Source: Bryobacterales bacterium (GTDB lineage: Bacteria > Acidobacteriota > Terriglobia > Bryobacterales > Bryobacteraceae). Taken from it: a stretch of DNA of 41,778 nt. The position numbers and the translations under genes were made by a program. Under the pieces are notes generated by a model. That model worked only from the letters and a program-made list of their open reading frames with translations, had not been told where the DNA came from and searched no databases. Positions 27,001 through 35,294 of the stretch are shown one piece after another; the first letter of the stretch is position 1, and each line of letters opens with the position of its first letter. The DNA lies in NCBI GenBank assembly GCA_947467395.1, contig CANIIC010000016.1, forward strand, positions 1 through 41,778. Reading direction: 5' to 3'.

Positions 27001-27427
27001 CGATCATCGCCTTCTTTGTGCGCGGGACCGAATCCACGTAGGCCTTGACCTTCCGGCCCATCGGCGGCGTCGCTAGAAACGGAGCCAGTTCGATGCGCTG
27101 CTCTTCGTCGTAATCGAACGGAAAGTGCGTGGCGTGCGGCTCCAGAAAGAAGTCGAACGGGTTGATCACGGTCATTTCCGCGATCAAGTCCACTTCGACA
27201 GAGAACTTTTCCGTTGGATTCGGAAATACCAGGCGAGCCAGGAAGTTCCCTTGCGGGTCCTGCTGCCAGTTGATGAAGTGATCCTCCGGCTCTATTGTCA
27301 GTGAGTAACTGAGGATCGGCGTGCGGCTGTGCGGTGCCGGGCGCAAACGCACTACTTGTGGCGAAAGCGTCACCGGCCGGTCGTAGCGATAGACGGTCTT
27401 GTGGTGTAGCGCAGCTCGGATGCTCAT
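24098..27427 (-). CDS. Transglutaminase - DUF2126 (putative amidoligase) fusion
   Basis: A 1109-residue two-domain protein. The N-terminal part (about 1-280) is a transglutaminase-like module with N-terminal domain (LHHKTVYRYDRPVTLSPQVV), C180 in LKSGSCRDSAW, H229 in DLHAWTEVYLPG and D245 in VGLDPTSG. The remainder (about 300-1085) is DUF2126, annotated in Pfam as a putative amidoligase, with GGEPTFVSIDDMDGEEWNT, HFGQGKWYPGESLPRWA, DGRHTGTGGGNHLVLGG and RAFEMPPHARMSLAQQLL. It probably makes or breaks amide bonds on a small peptide or protein together with the ATP-grasp enzyme. Its ATG overlaps the alpha-E stop (ATGA), so it is translated from the same message. Confidence 0.9.
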   Translation of the reverse strand: MSIRAALHHKTVYRYDRPVTLSPQVVRLRPAPHSRTPILSYSLTIEPEDHFINWQQDPQGNFLARLVFPNPTEKFSVEVDLIAEMTVINPFDFFLEPHATHFPFDYDEEQRIELAPFLATPPMGRKVKAYVDSVPRTKKAMIDFLVELNQRVQSDIGYLIRMEPGVQSPEETLTLKSGSCRDSAWLMVQVLRNLGLAARFVSGYLIQLKPDLKPLEGPEGPQEDFTDLHAWTEVYLPGAGWVGLDPTSGLFAGEGHIPLAATPNPAAAAPVSGMVSPCEVSFDHAMNVTRIHEDPRVTKPYSDPQWQAILELGHRVDRELEQGDVRLTMGGEPTFVSIDDMDGEEWNTAAMGPNKRRLSGTLLNRIRDTYAPGGLLHFGQGKWYPGESLPRWAYACYWRTDGVELWHDPLLVAEPDKDYGYTDLEAEEFAEGLAERLKVGKQFVITAYEDPLAYIHKENQLPINVDPVDNDLDDPEERDRLRRVFSRGLGNPAGFVLPLQRAFGLNGPEWQSGLWMLRGRRLFLLPGDSPLGFRLPLQSLPLEPPDQISRIWSVDPMAPTAPLAVPVRRDRRRQDQLRGAGENQRDRRNQQLLPEELYPTGPVVRTALTVEAREGRLNIFMPPVSSASDYVELVTAIEDTAAKLAMPVSLEGYPPPFDPRLQVIKVTPDPGVIEVNIHPSRNWDELVTNTTTLYEQARQTRLGTEKFMLDGRHTGTGGGNHLVLGGITPSDSPFLRRPDLLKSLLGFWVNHPSLSYLFSGVFIGPTSQAPRVDETRADSIYELEIAFEQLHGKVMNFPPWLVDRIFRHLLVDVTGNTHRAEFCIDKLFSPDSSTGRLGLLELRAFEMPPHARMSLAQQLLVRTLVARFWKQPYESKLIRWGTRLHDRFLLPYYVAQDFKQVAEDLRSEGYDIDPAWFDPHIEFRFPVYGTVNYHGVTIELRQAIEPWYVLGEEPGGGGTSRFVDSSVERLQVFVKGLTPEMQAVTCNGRRLPLQSTGTHGEFVCGIRYRAWQPPRCLHPTIPVHAPLIIDLLDLANGRSLGGCTYHVAHPGGRSYDTFPVNSNEAESRRRARFFAFGHTPGAMPVPPVEIDPEFPATLDLRRSSRVARS

Positions 27428-28410
27428 GCGCTCTGCCGCTGTTGCTGCTGATACACCGCGTTCATGAAATCGGCTCGAACCTGAGCATCCACGTTGTTCA
27501 TCTTCTGCTGGAGGCTGTCCAGGTATTCGTGCAGACCGTTTCGGAGAATGTCCTCGACGGAACTGAAGTTCAGCTCACTATCGAGCAGGCCCAGCAGCTG
27601 TTCGGATCGGAATCGGAACGCGTCTTTAGGAGTCCCCGTAATGCGATGCAGCGACTCATTGGCTTCGCTGATGCAGTACAGAATGGCGCGCGGGAATTCG
27701 CGATCCATCACCAAGAACTCCACTACATGATTGGGGGTGATGCGGCCATATTTCTTCCGATACATCTCGAAGCCACTGACCGATTTCAACACCGCAGCCC
27801 AATGAATGTCGTCATACGGGGTTCCGACGTCTTTGACGGACGGCAACAGCATGAAGTACTTCACGTCGAGAATGCGCGACGTCTTGTCTGCGCGTTCCAG
27901 CTTGCGGCCCAGACGCAGAAAGTGCCACGCCTCGTTGTGAGACATGGTCGCGTCCGTGATGCCCTGGAATAAGTGACAGCCCAAACGGATCTCGCGGAAA
28001 GAATCCAGCATGCGTTCCGGCTGCGGGATCGTGTCATGCGTCTGGATGTGCAGATACATGCTGTTGATCTGCGCCCACATTTCCGGGGAGATGGTCTCGC
28101 GGACAGAACGTGCGTTTTCGCGCGCGGCCCGCAGACAGGAAATGATGGAGCTCGGGTTCTGCTCGTCGTAGGCCAAATACTCGATGACGGTGTCCTGCCG
28201 GGCTTCGCCGTAACGTTCCTTGAAGGCCTCGGTGTCACCGGTCGTATCGATCAATGGCTGCCACTGCTGCGCGGGAGCGAGCGGCAGATCGAGCTGGAGG
28301 TTCAGATTGACGCCAATATAGCGAGCGATGTTCTCGGCGCGTTCGACGTACCGCGAGAGCCAGTACACCGAGTCCGCTACACGGCTCAATAAGGGAAGCG
28401 ACTCGGTCAT
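27424..28410 (-). CDS. Stand-alone alpha-E (DUF403) protein
   Basis: A 328-residue helical protein of the alpha-E/DUF403 family, almost always encoded next to permuted ATP-grasp ligases; its biochemical role is unknown. The N-terminus is LSRVADSVYWLSRYVERAENIARY, with the acidic pair typical of the family, and LRLGRKLERADKTSRILDVKYF lies in the middle. The tail is polar (YQQQQRQSA). The track start (28425) is a GTG; I prefer the ATG at 28410, which shares its A with the TGA of the upstream ATP-grasp gene (TGATG). Its own TGA overlaps the next ATG. It is the separate counterpart of the alpha-E half in the 846-residue fusion. Confidence 0.9.
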   Translation of the reverse strand: MTESLPLLSRVADSVYWLSRYVERAENIARYIGVNLNLQLDLPLAPAQQWQPLIDTTGDTEAFKERYGEARQDTVIEYLAYDEQNPSSIISCLRAARENARSVRETISPEMWAQINSMYLHIQTHDTIPQPERMLDSFREIRLGCHLFQGITDATMSHNEAWHFLRLGRKLERADKTSRILDVKYFMLLPSVKDVGTPYDDIHWAAVLKSVSGFEMYRKKYGRITPNHVVEFLVMDREFPRAILYCISEANESLHRITGTPKDAFRFRSEQLLGLLDSELNFSSVEDILRNGLHEYLDSLQQKMNNVDAQVRADFMNAVYQQQQRQSA

Positions 28411-29891
28411 CACGCCATCACCCACGTATCTTTGCTGCCGCCGCCCTGCGACGAGTTCACCACCAGCGATCCCTTGCGAAGCGCGACGCGAGTCAACCCA
28501 CCCGGGATCACACGAATGTCCTTGCCGTAGAGAACGTACGGACGCAGATCCACGTGCCGGCCTTCCAGATGATCGCCGATCAACGTCGGAACGCGAGAAA
28601 GCGCCAGCGTCGGCTGCGCGATGTAGTCACGCGGAGCTGCCTTGATCTTTGTGGCGAACTCATCGCGCTGCGCCTGCGTCGCATGCGGACCCACCAGCAT
28701 GCCGTAGCCGCCAGCTTCATTGGCGGCCTTCACGACCAGCTTGTCGAGGTTCTCCAGCACATACTTGCGATCGTCCTCGCGCCAGCAGAGAAACGTCGGC
28801 ACGTTGGGCAGGATCGGATCTTCGCCCAGGTAATACTTGATCATGTCGGGCACGTACGCGTAGACGACCTTGTCGTCGGCCACGCCATTGCCCGGCGCGT
28901 TCGCCAAGGCGACGTTGCCCGCGCGGAATGCGGCCATGATTCCCGGTACGCCCAGCAATGAGTCGGCGCGGAACGCTTCCGGATCCAGAAAATCATCATC
29001 GATGCGGCGATAGATCACGTCCACCCGACGCAGACCCATCGTGGTCTTCATGTAGACCTTCTGGTTCTCAACAACCAGATCCCGGCCTTCCACCAACGGG
29101 ATCCCCATCTTCTGCGCCAGGAAACTGTGTTCGAAATACGCAGAGTTGTACATACCCGGCGTTAGCAAGACGACAAGTGGCTTGTCCCGAGTACCGCCCG
29201 GAGCGATGGCTTCCAGTGTTTCCAGCAACAAGCTCGGGTACTCATCTACAGGACGAATCCGAAGCCCTTCAAACACCTGCGGGAACGTACGCTTCATCAG
29301 ATCGCGATTTTCCAGCACGTACGACACACCCGAAGGAACGCGCAGATTGTCTTCAAGCACGTAGATCTGTCCATCGCCATGACGAATCAGATCCGTGCCA
29401 GTGATGTGGCACCACACGCCATTTGGAGGATTGATACCCGCGCACTGCGGCCGGAAGAAAATCGCCGACTTGATCACTTCCTCCGGGATGATTTTGTCCT
29501 TGAGGATCTTCTGATCGTGATAGATGTCGTCAATGAACTGGTTCAGTGCAGTGATGCGCTGTTTCAGTCCGCGTTCGATCCACTCCCATTCCTGCCCCCG
29601 AATGATGCGGGGAATCAGGTCGAACGGAAACGCTCTCTCTGTCCCAGCAGAATCGCCGTACACATTGAACGTGATCCCCAGCTGGATCAGCAGCCGTTCG
29701 GCCGCCATCTGGCAGCGCTGCAGCTGGCCGTCCTGGAGCGATTCGAGCGTCTCCAGAAGCAACTGCGCTTCCGGCCGAGCCAGACCCGCCTCATCGAACA
29801 TTTCGTCATAAAACCCGTCTCTCTCATACGTAGAGAGCCGCATCGGATCATTCATGTGATCCGCATTCGTCCGGGCTGCTGTCCCACTCAT
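28410..29891 (-). CDS. Circularly permuted type 2 ATP-grasp ligase (stand-alone)
   Basis: A 493-residue permuted ATP-grasp protein, predicted to join a carboxylate and an amine using ATP. Motifs expected for activity are intact: an E-x-N stretch in [20 protein letters not shown], the lysine and glycine loop [16 protein letters not shown], and [10 protein letters not shown]. Family landmarks are [37 protein letters not shown] and the closing [12 protein letters not shown]. The track start (29942) lies inside the phosphorylase gene; the ATG at 29891 has GAGG eight bases upstream and overlaps the phosphorylase TGA (ATGA). The substrate is unknown; family members sit with alpha-E and transglutaminase genes, as here. 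Confidence 0.92.
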   Translation of the reverse strand: MSGTAARTNADHMNDPMRLSTYERDGFYDEMFDEAGLARPEAQLLLETLESLQDGQLQRCQMAAERLLIQLGITFNVYGDSAGTERAFPFDLIPRIIRGQEWEWIERGLKQRITALNQFIDDIYHDQKILKDKIIPEEVIKSAIFFRPQCAGINPPNGVWCHITGTDLIRHGDGQIYVLEDNLRVPSGVSYVLENRDLMKRTFPQVFEGLRIRPVDEYPSLLLETLEAIAPGGTRDKPLVVLLTPGMYNSAYFEHSFLAQKMGIPLVEGRDLVVENQKVYMKTTMGLRRVDVIYRRIDDDFLDPEAFRADSLLGVPGIMAAFRAGNVALANAPGNGVADDKVVYAYVPDMIKYYLGEDPILPNVPTFLCWREDDRKYVLENLDKLVVKAANEAGGYGMLVGPHATQAQRDEFATKIKAAPRDYIAQPTLALSRVPTLIGDHLEGRHVDLRPYVLYGKDIRVIPGGLTRVALRKGSLVVNSSQGGGSKDTWVMA

Positions 29892-32545
29892 ATATTGCGC
29901 CTCATGTCGCTGGATGTGCCGCCTGCCGCGGGCACATAACACTTCAGGGTGTAGTCCATCACCATGCGATCCGCATTGAACCGCCAGCCAAGAGTGCGGA
30001 TGGTGCGTTTCATGCGTTTGATCCAGCCGCGCGGCAGACCGTCGCGGTCACGCTGATAGAACAGCGGGATCACTTCATCGTGCAGCACGCGGTAGAGGTC
30101 ATCCCCATCCCGGGCATCATGCACGTCCATATTCGAGTGGGTCCGCCCGTTGCCGATCGCGAACCCGTTCATGCCGTCGTAGGCCTCTGCCCACCAGCCA
30201 TCCAGAATCGACAGATTCAGACCGCCGTTCAGCACGACCTTCTGGCCGCTGGTCCCGGAAGCTTCCAGCGGACGACGCGGGTTATTCAGCCACACATCGA
30301 CGCCCTGCACCAGGTGCCGTCCGACGTTCATGTCGTAGTCTTCGATGAATACGAACTTGTCTGCGAACTGCGGATCCCGCATCAACTGCGCGATCTCCTG
30401 TAGCACCCGCTTGCCCGGCTCATCGTGAGGATGCGCCTTGCCGGCGAAGACAAACTGGACCGGGCGCTTCGGATCATTGACCATCGACGCCAATCGCTCG
30501 ATGTCCTTCAACACAAGGTTCGCGCGCTTATACGTCGCAAACCGCCGGGCGAAACCGATCGTCAATGCGTCCGGGCTCAGTACGCGGAGTAAACGCTGGA
30601 TGCTCGCCGGCGACTCCACGCGGCGCTCTGCTTGCGCCTTCGTCCGCCGCCGTACGAACTCGATCAAGCGAGCTTTCAGGGCCAAGTGCGTCTCCCACAA
30701 CTCTCCGTCGTCGATCGCCTCGATACCCTCCCAAATACGAGCCTCACCGCTATGCTGCTGCCAGCCAACGCCGAGGTGCCGATCATACAACCGAACCATC
30801 TGCGGCGCCAGCCATGTAGGCACGTGTACACCATTTGTGATGTGACCGATCGGAACCGCATCCTCTGATTTGCCCGGATGCAGGACCTTCCACATCTCGC
30901 GCGAGACTTCTCCGTGCAGCGCCGAAACCGCGTTCGCGCGGCGCGAAAGCTTCAAGCCCAGCACCGTCATGCAGAACGCTTCATCGTGACTGTCCGGATT
31001 CTCGCGACCCAGCGCCATCAACTGGTAGTGCGAAAGCCCCAGCTCCTCACGCATCGGTCCCAGATGCTCTTCAATCAGGCTCTGGCTGAACCTGTCATGG
31101 CCGGCGGGCACCGGCGTGTGCGTCGTGAACACCGTCTCGCGCGAGACCTGCGGCCTCACCTGCTCGAAGCTCAGGCCCTCTTCCTGCATGCGGCAACGAA
31201 TCGCTTCCAGCACGCCAAACGCGCTGTGGCCTTCGTTCAAATGCAGCACGCCCGGGGTGATCCCCATCGCCCGCAGAGCACGGAAACCACCAACGCCCAG
31301 CAACAACTCCTGCCGAATTCGCACGCGACCATCGCCGCCATACAAACGTGACGTCAACTGCCGGTCTTCCGGCGAGTTGCCTTCGATATTGGAGTCCAGC
31401 AACAGCAAGTCGCAACGCCCAACCTTTGCGCGCCACACCTTCGCCAGAATCGGCGCACCGCGCGTCTCGATTTGTACGGTCACCGGCTCGCCGTTCTTGC
31501 CGATCGCCGGCTCCATGGGGAGTTGGTTCACGTCCGTCAGCAGGTACTCTTCCTGCTGCCAGCCGTTCATGTCCAGATGCTGGCGGAAGTAACCCTGCGC
31601 ATAGAACAACCCGACGCCGACCAACGGAATGTCCAGGTCTGAGGCGCTCTTGATGTGATCACCCGCCAACACCCCCAGGCCCCCCGAATAAATCGGGAAC
31701 GATTCATGCAGCCCGAACTCGGCCGAGAAGTACCCCACCGGACGAGGCCGCAACACACCTGCGTGCGTCGCACCCCACGTCTTGTCGTCGCGCAAATATT
31801 CCTGCTGCCGGCGATACGCGTAGTTGATGCGGCCATGCAGCACCAGTTCACTCGCGCGCCGCTCCAGCGCTCCCAGCGGAACCTCACTCAACAGCGAAAT
31901 CGGATTGTGGTTCAGCCCGCGCCAGCCCGAAGGATCCAGGTCCCGGAACAGCGCGTTCGATTCTCCATCCCAGCTCCACCACAGATTGCGAGCCAGCGCC
32001 CACAACTTCTCCTGCGAAGGCGCAATGAAGCGATCCAACGTGCGAGCTTCGCTCACGACAGGCGCGACCTTCGCGGCAGCCGCGACCAACGTGTCGATCT
32101 CCGCTTCGGTGAATTCACGCGGCGAGATCGTTTGCACCACCAGTACACCCTGCAGCATCCCGCGATCCAGCAGCGGCACGCCGAGGAAAGACTGCAACGC
32201 ATCCTCGCCAATTTCGTGGAAATATTTGAAGCGCGGATGACGGGAAACTTCTGCCACTGCCAGCGGGCGCACTTGCTCCGCCACTAATCCCGTCAGGCCT
32301 TCATGCAGGGCCAGATGCAGCGTCCCGATGCAGGACTGTCGCAGACCCACAGTCGCCGCTAGCACTAGATTCGCGCGATCCGGCTCCAGTAGATAGACCG
32401 AACAGACGTCGGTCTTGTACTTGCGGGCGATCAGTCCGACCACCTCAAGCAGCGTCTCGGCCGGACGATCTACCTGCCGCGCTAAGGGCGCCAGATCTTC
32501 CAGGGTCAATAGTTCGTTGTTGGTTTCCACGCGTGCGGTACTCAT
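29888..32545 (-). CDS. glgP: Alpha-glucan phosphorylase with N-terminal GAF domain
   Basis: An 885-residue fusion. Residues about 25-165 form a GAF domain of the PtsP type ([39 protein letters not shown]). The rest is a short-type (GT35) alpha-glucan phosphorylase: [23 protein letters not shown] begins the core, HLNEGHSAF and [11 protein letters not shown] follow, and the PLP lysine is in [15 protein letters not shown]. It releases glucose 1-phosphate from glycogen or maltodextrin. I do not recall phosphorylases with a GAF domain, so ligand control of glycogen breakdown is a possibility. The ATG at 32545 has GGAAGGA close upstream; the track start (32569) is less likely. It is the first gene of the ATP-grasp/alpha-E operon and overlaps the next gene. 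Confidence 0.9.
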   Translation of the reverse strand: MSTARVETNNELLTLEDLAPLARQVDRPAETLLEVVGLIARKYKTDVCSVYLLEPDRANLVLAATVGLRQSCIGTLHLALHEGLTGLVAEQVRPLAVAEVSRHPRFKYFHEIGEDALQSFLGVPLLDRGMLQGVLVVQTISPREFTEAEIDTLVAAAAKVAPVVSEARTLDRFIAPSQEKLWALARNLWWSWDGESNALFRDLDPSGWRGLNHNPISLLSEVPLGALERRASELVLHGRINYAYRRQQEYLRDDKTWGATHAGVLRPRPVGYFSAEFGLHESFPIYSGGLGVLAGDHIKSASDLDIPLVGVGLFYAQGYFRQHLDMNGWQQEEYLLTDVNQLPMEPAIGKNGEPVTVQIETRGAPILAKVWRAKVGRCDLLLLDSNIEGNSPEDRQLTSRLYGGDGRVRIRQELLLGVGGFRALRAMGITPGVLHLNEGHSAFGVLEAIRCRMQEEGLSFEQVRPQVSRETVFTTHTPVPAGHDRFSQSLIEEHLGPMREELGLSHYQLMALGRENPDSHDEAFCMTVLGLKLSRRANAVSALHGEVSREMWKVLHPGKSEDAVPIGHITNGVHVPTWLAPQMVRLYDRHLGVGWQQHSGEARIWEGIEAIDDGELWETHLALKARLIEFVRRRTKAQAERRVESPASIQRLLRVLSPDALTIGFARRFATYKRANLVLKDIERLASMVNDPKRPVQFVFAGKAHPHDEPGKRVLQEIAQLMRDPQFADKFVFIEDYDMNVGRHLVQGVDVWLNNPRRPLEASGTSGQKVVLNGGLNLSILDGWWAEAYDGMNGFAIGNGRTHSNMDVHDARDGDDLYRVLHDEVIPLFYQRDRDGLPRGWIKRMKRTIRTLGWRFNADRMVMDYTLKCYVPAAGGTSSDMRRNI

Positions 32546-32847
32546 TCGTCCTTCCCGATCCCCCTGCAAGGACGACTTGGCCGACGCAGTTGCCGCTATG
32601 GGCGGTTGAGTTCAGTTTACGCCAAAGAAGGCGATTTTCAGCCGTTTTCGCCGATCATAAGTAATGATCGAGGCCCAAACTTTTTTGAATGGCGTTCGGC
32701 TTATTTGTAACGCCTAAAGCCTTGCAGCAATTCAAGAAATTGGTGTAACCTCGGGATACTGCACCAGCCTGTCGTGGTGCCGTGCCTGCCTCGTCGTCAC
32801 TCCCCGCAGCTCTGTTGGCTCCGACCGATAAGAACCCTGGGAGGATC
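32546..32847. promoter_or_regulatory. Divergent control region between glgP-GAF operon and edd-eda
   Basis: A 302-base, comparatively AT-rich gap with no convincing gene. It holds the palindrome CGATCAT-AAGTA-ATGATCG (32652-32670), whose minus-strand reading contains a TATGAT -10 hexamer for the glgP operon; a second inverted repeat GGCGTT / AACGCC (32691-32696, 32709-32714); and CAATT / AATTG (32728-32742). TTGAAT-17-TAACGC (32685-32713) is a weak plus-strand promoter candidate for edd. A shared regulator for glycogen breakdown and the Entner-Doudoroff pathway is plausible but unproven. Confidence 0.45.
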
Positions 32848-34674
32848 ATGCCTTCAGATTCGAGCCGCTCTTCGTCCATCCAGCCCGCCATCGCGCGGGT
32901 CACGGACCGGATCCGGGAGCGAAGCCACATCCTGCGCACCGCCTATTTGGAGCGTGTGCGGAAGCTCGCTGCCCGGCCTCGCGCCGCGGAGAAGATGGGC
33001 TGCGCGAACGTGGCGCACGCCTTCGCGACCCTGCCCAAGGACGACAAGCTGCGCGTGTTTCAGGATCGCGCTCCCAACATCGGCATCGTCACCGCTTACA
33101 ACGAAATTCTGTCCGCCCATCAACCCTACGAGAACTTTCCCTGCCTGATTCGCGAAGAAGCCCGCCATCTGGGCGCGACCGCGCAGGTGGCCGGTGGCAC
33201 GCCCGCCATGTGCGATGGCGTCACCCAGGGGATGCCCGGCATGGAGCTGAGCCTGTTCTCGCGCGACACGATCGCCATGAGCACGGCCATCGCGCTCTCG
33301 CATGACGTCTTCGATGCAGCGCTACTGCTCGGCGTGTGCGACAAGATCGTGCCCGGTCTTTTGATCGGAGCTCTCCACTTCGGTCATCTGCCGAGCGTGT
33401 TCATCCCCGCGGGACCCATGAGCAGCGGACTCTCGAATAGCGAGAAAGGCAAGATTCGCCAGAAGGCCGCCCAGGGCCTGGTGGGTCGCGAGGAACTCTT
33501 GCAGGCCGAATCGGCCGCCTATCACGGAGCCGGCACCTGCACCTTTTACGGCACCGCGAACAGCAACCAGATGCTGCTGGAGGCCATGGGCCTGCACGTT
33601 CCCGGCAGCGCCTTCATTCATCCTCATGCGCCGCTCCGTCAGGCTCTTACGCGCGAGGCCGTGCGTACCGTGCTCAGTGCGCCGCGTATCGGCGAACTGG
33701 TCGACGAACGGACCATCGTAAACGCGATGGTCGCGCTGCTAGCCACCGGAGGCTCCACGAATCACCTGATCCACTGGGTCGCCGTCGCCCGTGCCGCGGG
33801 TATCCTCATCGATTGGACCGACTTCAGCGACCTCTCCGCCGCCGTGCCACTGCTCGCGCGCGTGTATCCGAATGGCAAGGCCGATGTGAACCAGTTCCAG
33901 GCTGCGGGCGGCCCTTCGTTCGTCATTCGAGAGCTACTGCGCTCCGGGTGCATGCACGGCGACGTGCGGACCGTCACCGGAACCGACTTGTGGGCCTACA
34001 CGAAAGTTCCTTCGGGCAACGCACACTCGGTCCTGTGGGAAGAGCTGCCGAAACAGAGCACCGACGAAAGCGTGGTGCGCACCTTCGAGGATCCCTTCGC
34101 CGAGACCGGAGGCCTGCGCGTCATGACCGGCAACCTCGGTCGAGCGGTGGTGAAGATCTCCGCCGTGCCCGAGCATCTGCGTGTGGTCGAAGCTCCCGCA
34201 GTGATCTTTGAGACGCAGGAAGCCCTGTTTGACGCCTTCAAGGCCGGCGACCTCGATCATGATTTCGTCGCCGTCATCCGCTTCCAGGGCCCGCGCGCAA
34301 ACGGCATGCCCGAACTCCACAAGCTGACGCCGCCGATGGCTGTGCTCCAGGGCAAGGGCTACAAAGTGGCGATCGTCACCGACGGCCGCATGAGTGGAGC
34401 GTCGGGAGAAGTGCTCTCGGCCATCCACGTCAGCCCCGAAGTCCTCGCCGGTGGACCGCTAGGGCGCGTCCGTAATGGCGACCTCATTCGGGTCGACTCC
34501 ATTAGCGGTACTCTTGAGGCGATCGTGCCCGCCGCGGAGTGGGCCTTACGCGAACTAGCCGTGATTCCACCGGCACTGGCAGAATCGAACGCGCAGGACC
34601 TGGGCCGCGAGCTGTTCGGCGGCTTCCGGCGCAATGTACTTACCGCGGAGGAGGGTGCCGTCACATGGTTGTAG
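32848..34674 (+). CDS. edd: 6-phosphogluconate dehydratase Edd
   Basis: A 608-residue IlvD/Edd-family [4Fe-4S] dehydratase that converts 6-phosphogluconate to KDPG in the Entner-Doudoroff pathway. The cluster cysteines appear in [17 protein letters not shown] and [16 protein letters not shown], with a third in [10 protein letters not shown]. Edd-type features are [20 protein letters not shown] near the N-terminus, [20 protein letters not shown] and [19 protein letters not shown]. The ATG at 32848 has GGGAGG three bases upstream; the track start at 32782 is a GTG and gives a non-family extension. The last 10 bases overlap eda. Pairing with eda confirms Edd rather than IlvD. Confidence 0.93.
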   Translation: MPSDSSRSSSIQPAIARVTDRIRERSHILRTAYLERVRKLAARPRAAEKMGCANVAHAFATLPKDDKLRVFQDRAPNIGIVTAYNEILSAHQPYENFPCLIREEARHLGATAQVAGGTPAMCDGVTQGMPGMELSLFSRDTIAMSTAIALSHDVFDAALLLGVCDKIVPGLLIGALHFGHLPSVFIPAGPMSSGLSNSEKGKIRQKAAQGLVGREELLQAESAAYHGAGTCTFYGTANSNQMLLEAMGLHVPGSAFIHPHAPLRQALTREAVRTVLSAPRIGELVDERTIVNAMVALLATGGSTNHLIHWVAVARAAGILIDWTDFSDLSAAVPLLARVYPNGKADVNQFQAAGGPSFVIRELLRSGCMHGDVRTVTGTDLWAYTKVPSGNAHSVLWEELPKQSTDESVVRTFEDPFAETGGLRVMTGNLGRAVVKISAVPEHLRVVEAPAVIFETQEALFDAFKAGDLDHDFVAVIRFQGPRANGMPELHKLTPPMAVLQGKGYKVAIVTDGRMSGASGEVLSAIHVSPEVLAGGPLGRVRNGDLIRVDSISGTLEAIVPAAEWALRELAVIPPALAESNAQDLGRELFGGFRRNVLTAEEGAVTWL

Positions 34675-35294
34675 AGCCCAGAGATCTCGCAGCATACGGG
34701 CCGGTCATCCCGGTCATCGTAATTCAGCGTTTGGAAGATGCGGTGCCGCTCGCGCAGGCCCTAATCGCGGGAGGAGTGCGCGTGCTCGAAGTCACGTTGC
34801 GCACGCCCGTCGCATTGCAAGCGATGAAGGCGATCGTCGATGCGGTACCCGAAGCCATCGTCGGTGCCGGCACGGTGCGCACGGTGGAAGATGTTCGCGC
34901 CGCAAAACTCGCTGGATGCCAGTTCGCCGTCAGCCCCGGCTACCTTCCGGAGATTGGCGATGAGTGTTTCGAAATCGAGCTCCCCCTGCTCCCCGGCGTC
35001 TCGACCACAACGGAAGTCATGTCAGCCACCGCCGAAGGCTACGACTTCCTGAAACTCTTCCCCGCCACCGCCGTCGGTGGCACCGGCTTGCTGAAAGCAC
35101 TCGGCGGCCCGTTCCCCGACGTCGCCTTCTGCCCCACCGGCGGGATTACGCCGGAGACGGCTCCTCAGTTCCTGGCATTGCCAAACGTGTTGGTGGTCGG
35201 AGGAAGTTGGCTGACACCAGAATCCGCGATTCAGGCGAAGGATTGGGCGAAGATCACGCAGCTCGCGAGGGAAGCAACCGCGTTAAAGACCTAG
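34665..35294 (+). CDS. eda: KDPG aldolase Eda
   Basis: A 209-residue class I aldolase that splits 2-keto-3-deoxy-6-phosphogluconate into pyruvate and glyceraldehyde 3-phosphate. Visible features are [19 protein letters not shown], the catalytic glutamate in [15 protein letters not shown], the phosphate-binding [11 protein letters not shown], the Schiff-base lysine in [14 protein letters not shown], and [16 protein letters not shown]. The track ORF begins at 34539; the ATG at 34665 matches the family and has GGAGGAGGG about ten bases upstream inside edd. It overlaps edd by 10 bases, so the two are coupled. Its TAG shares CTAG with the stop of the convergent dnaE2 gene. Confidence 0.95.
   Translation: MVVEPRDLAAYGPVIPVIVIQRLEDAVPLAQALIAGGVRVLEVTLRTPVALQAMKAIVDAVPEAIVGAGTVRTVEDVRAAKLAGCQFAVSPGYLPEIGDECFEIELPLLPGVSTTTEVMSATAEGYDFLKLFPATAVGGTGLLKALGGPFPDVAFCPTGGITPETAPQFLALPNVLVVGGSWLTPESAIQAKDWAKITQLAREATALKT

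Noticed and set aside
32655-32939. 94-residue minus-strand ORF in the glgP/edd gap
   Set aside because: Its last part reads like a protein, but it runs into edd antisense, has no ribosome binding site and covers the promoter elements.
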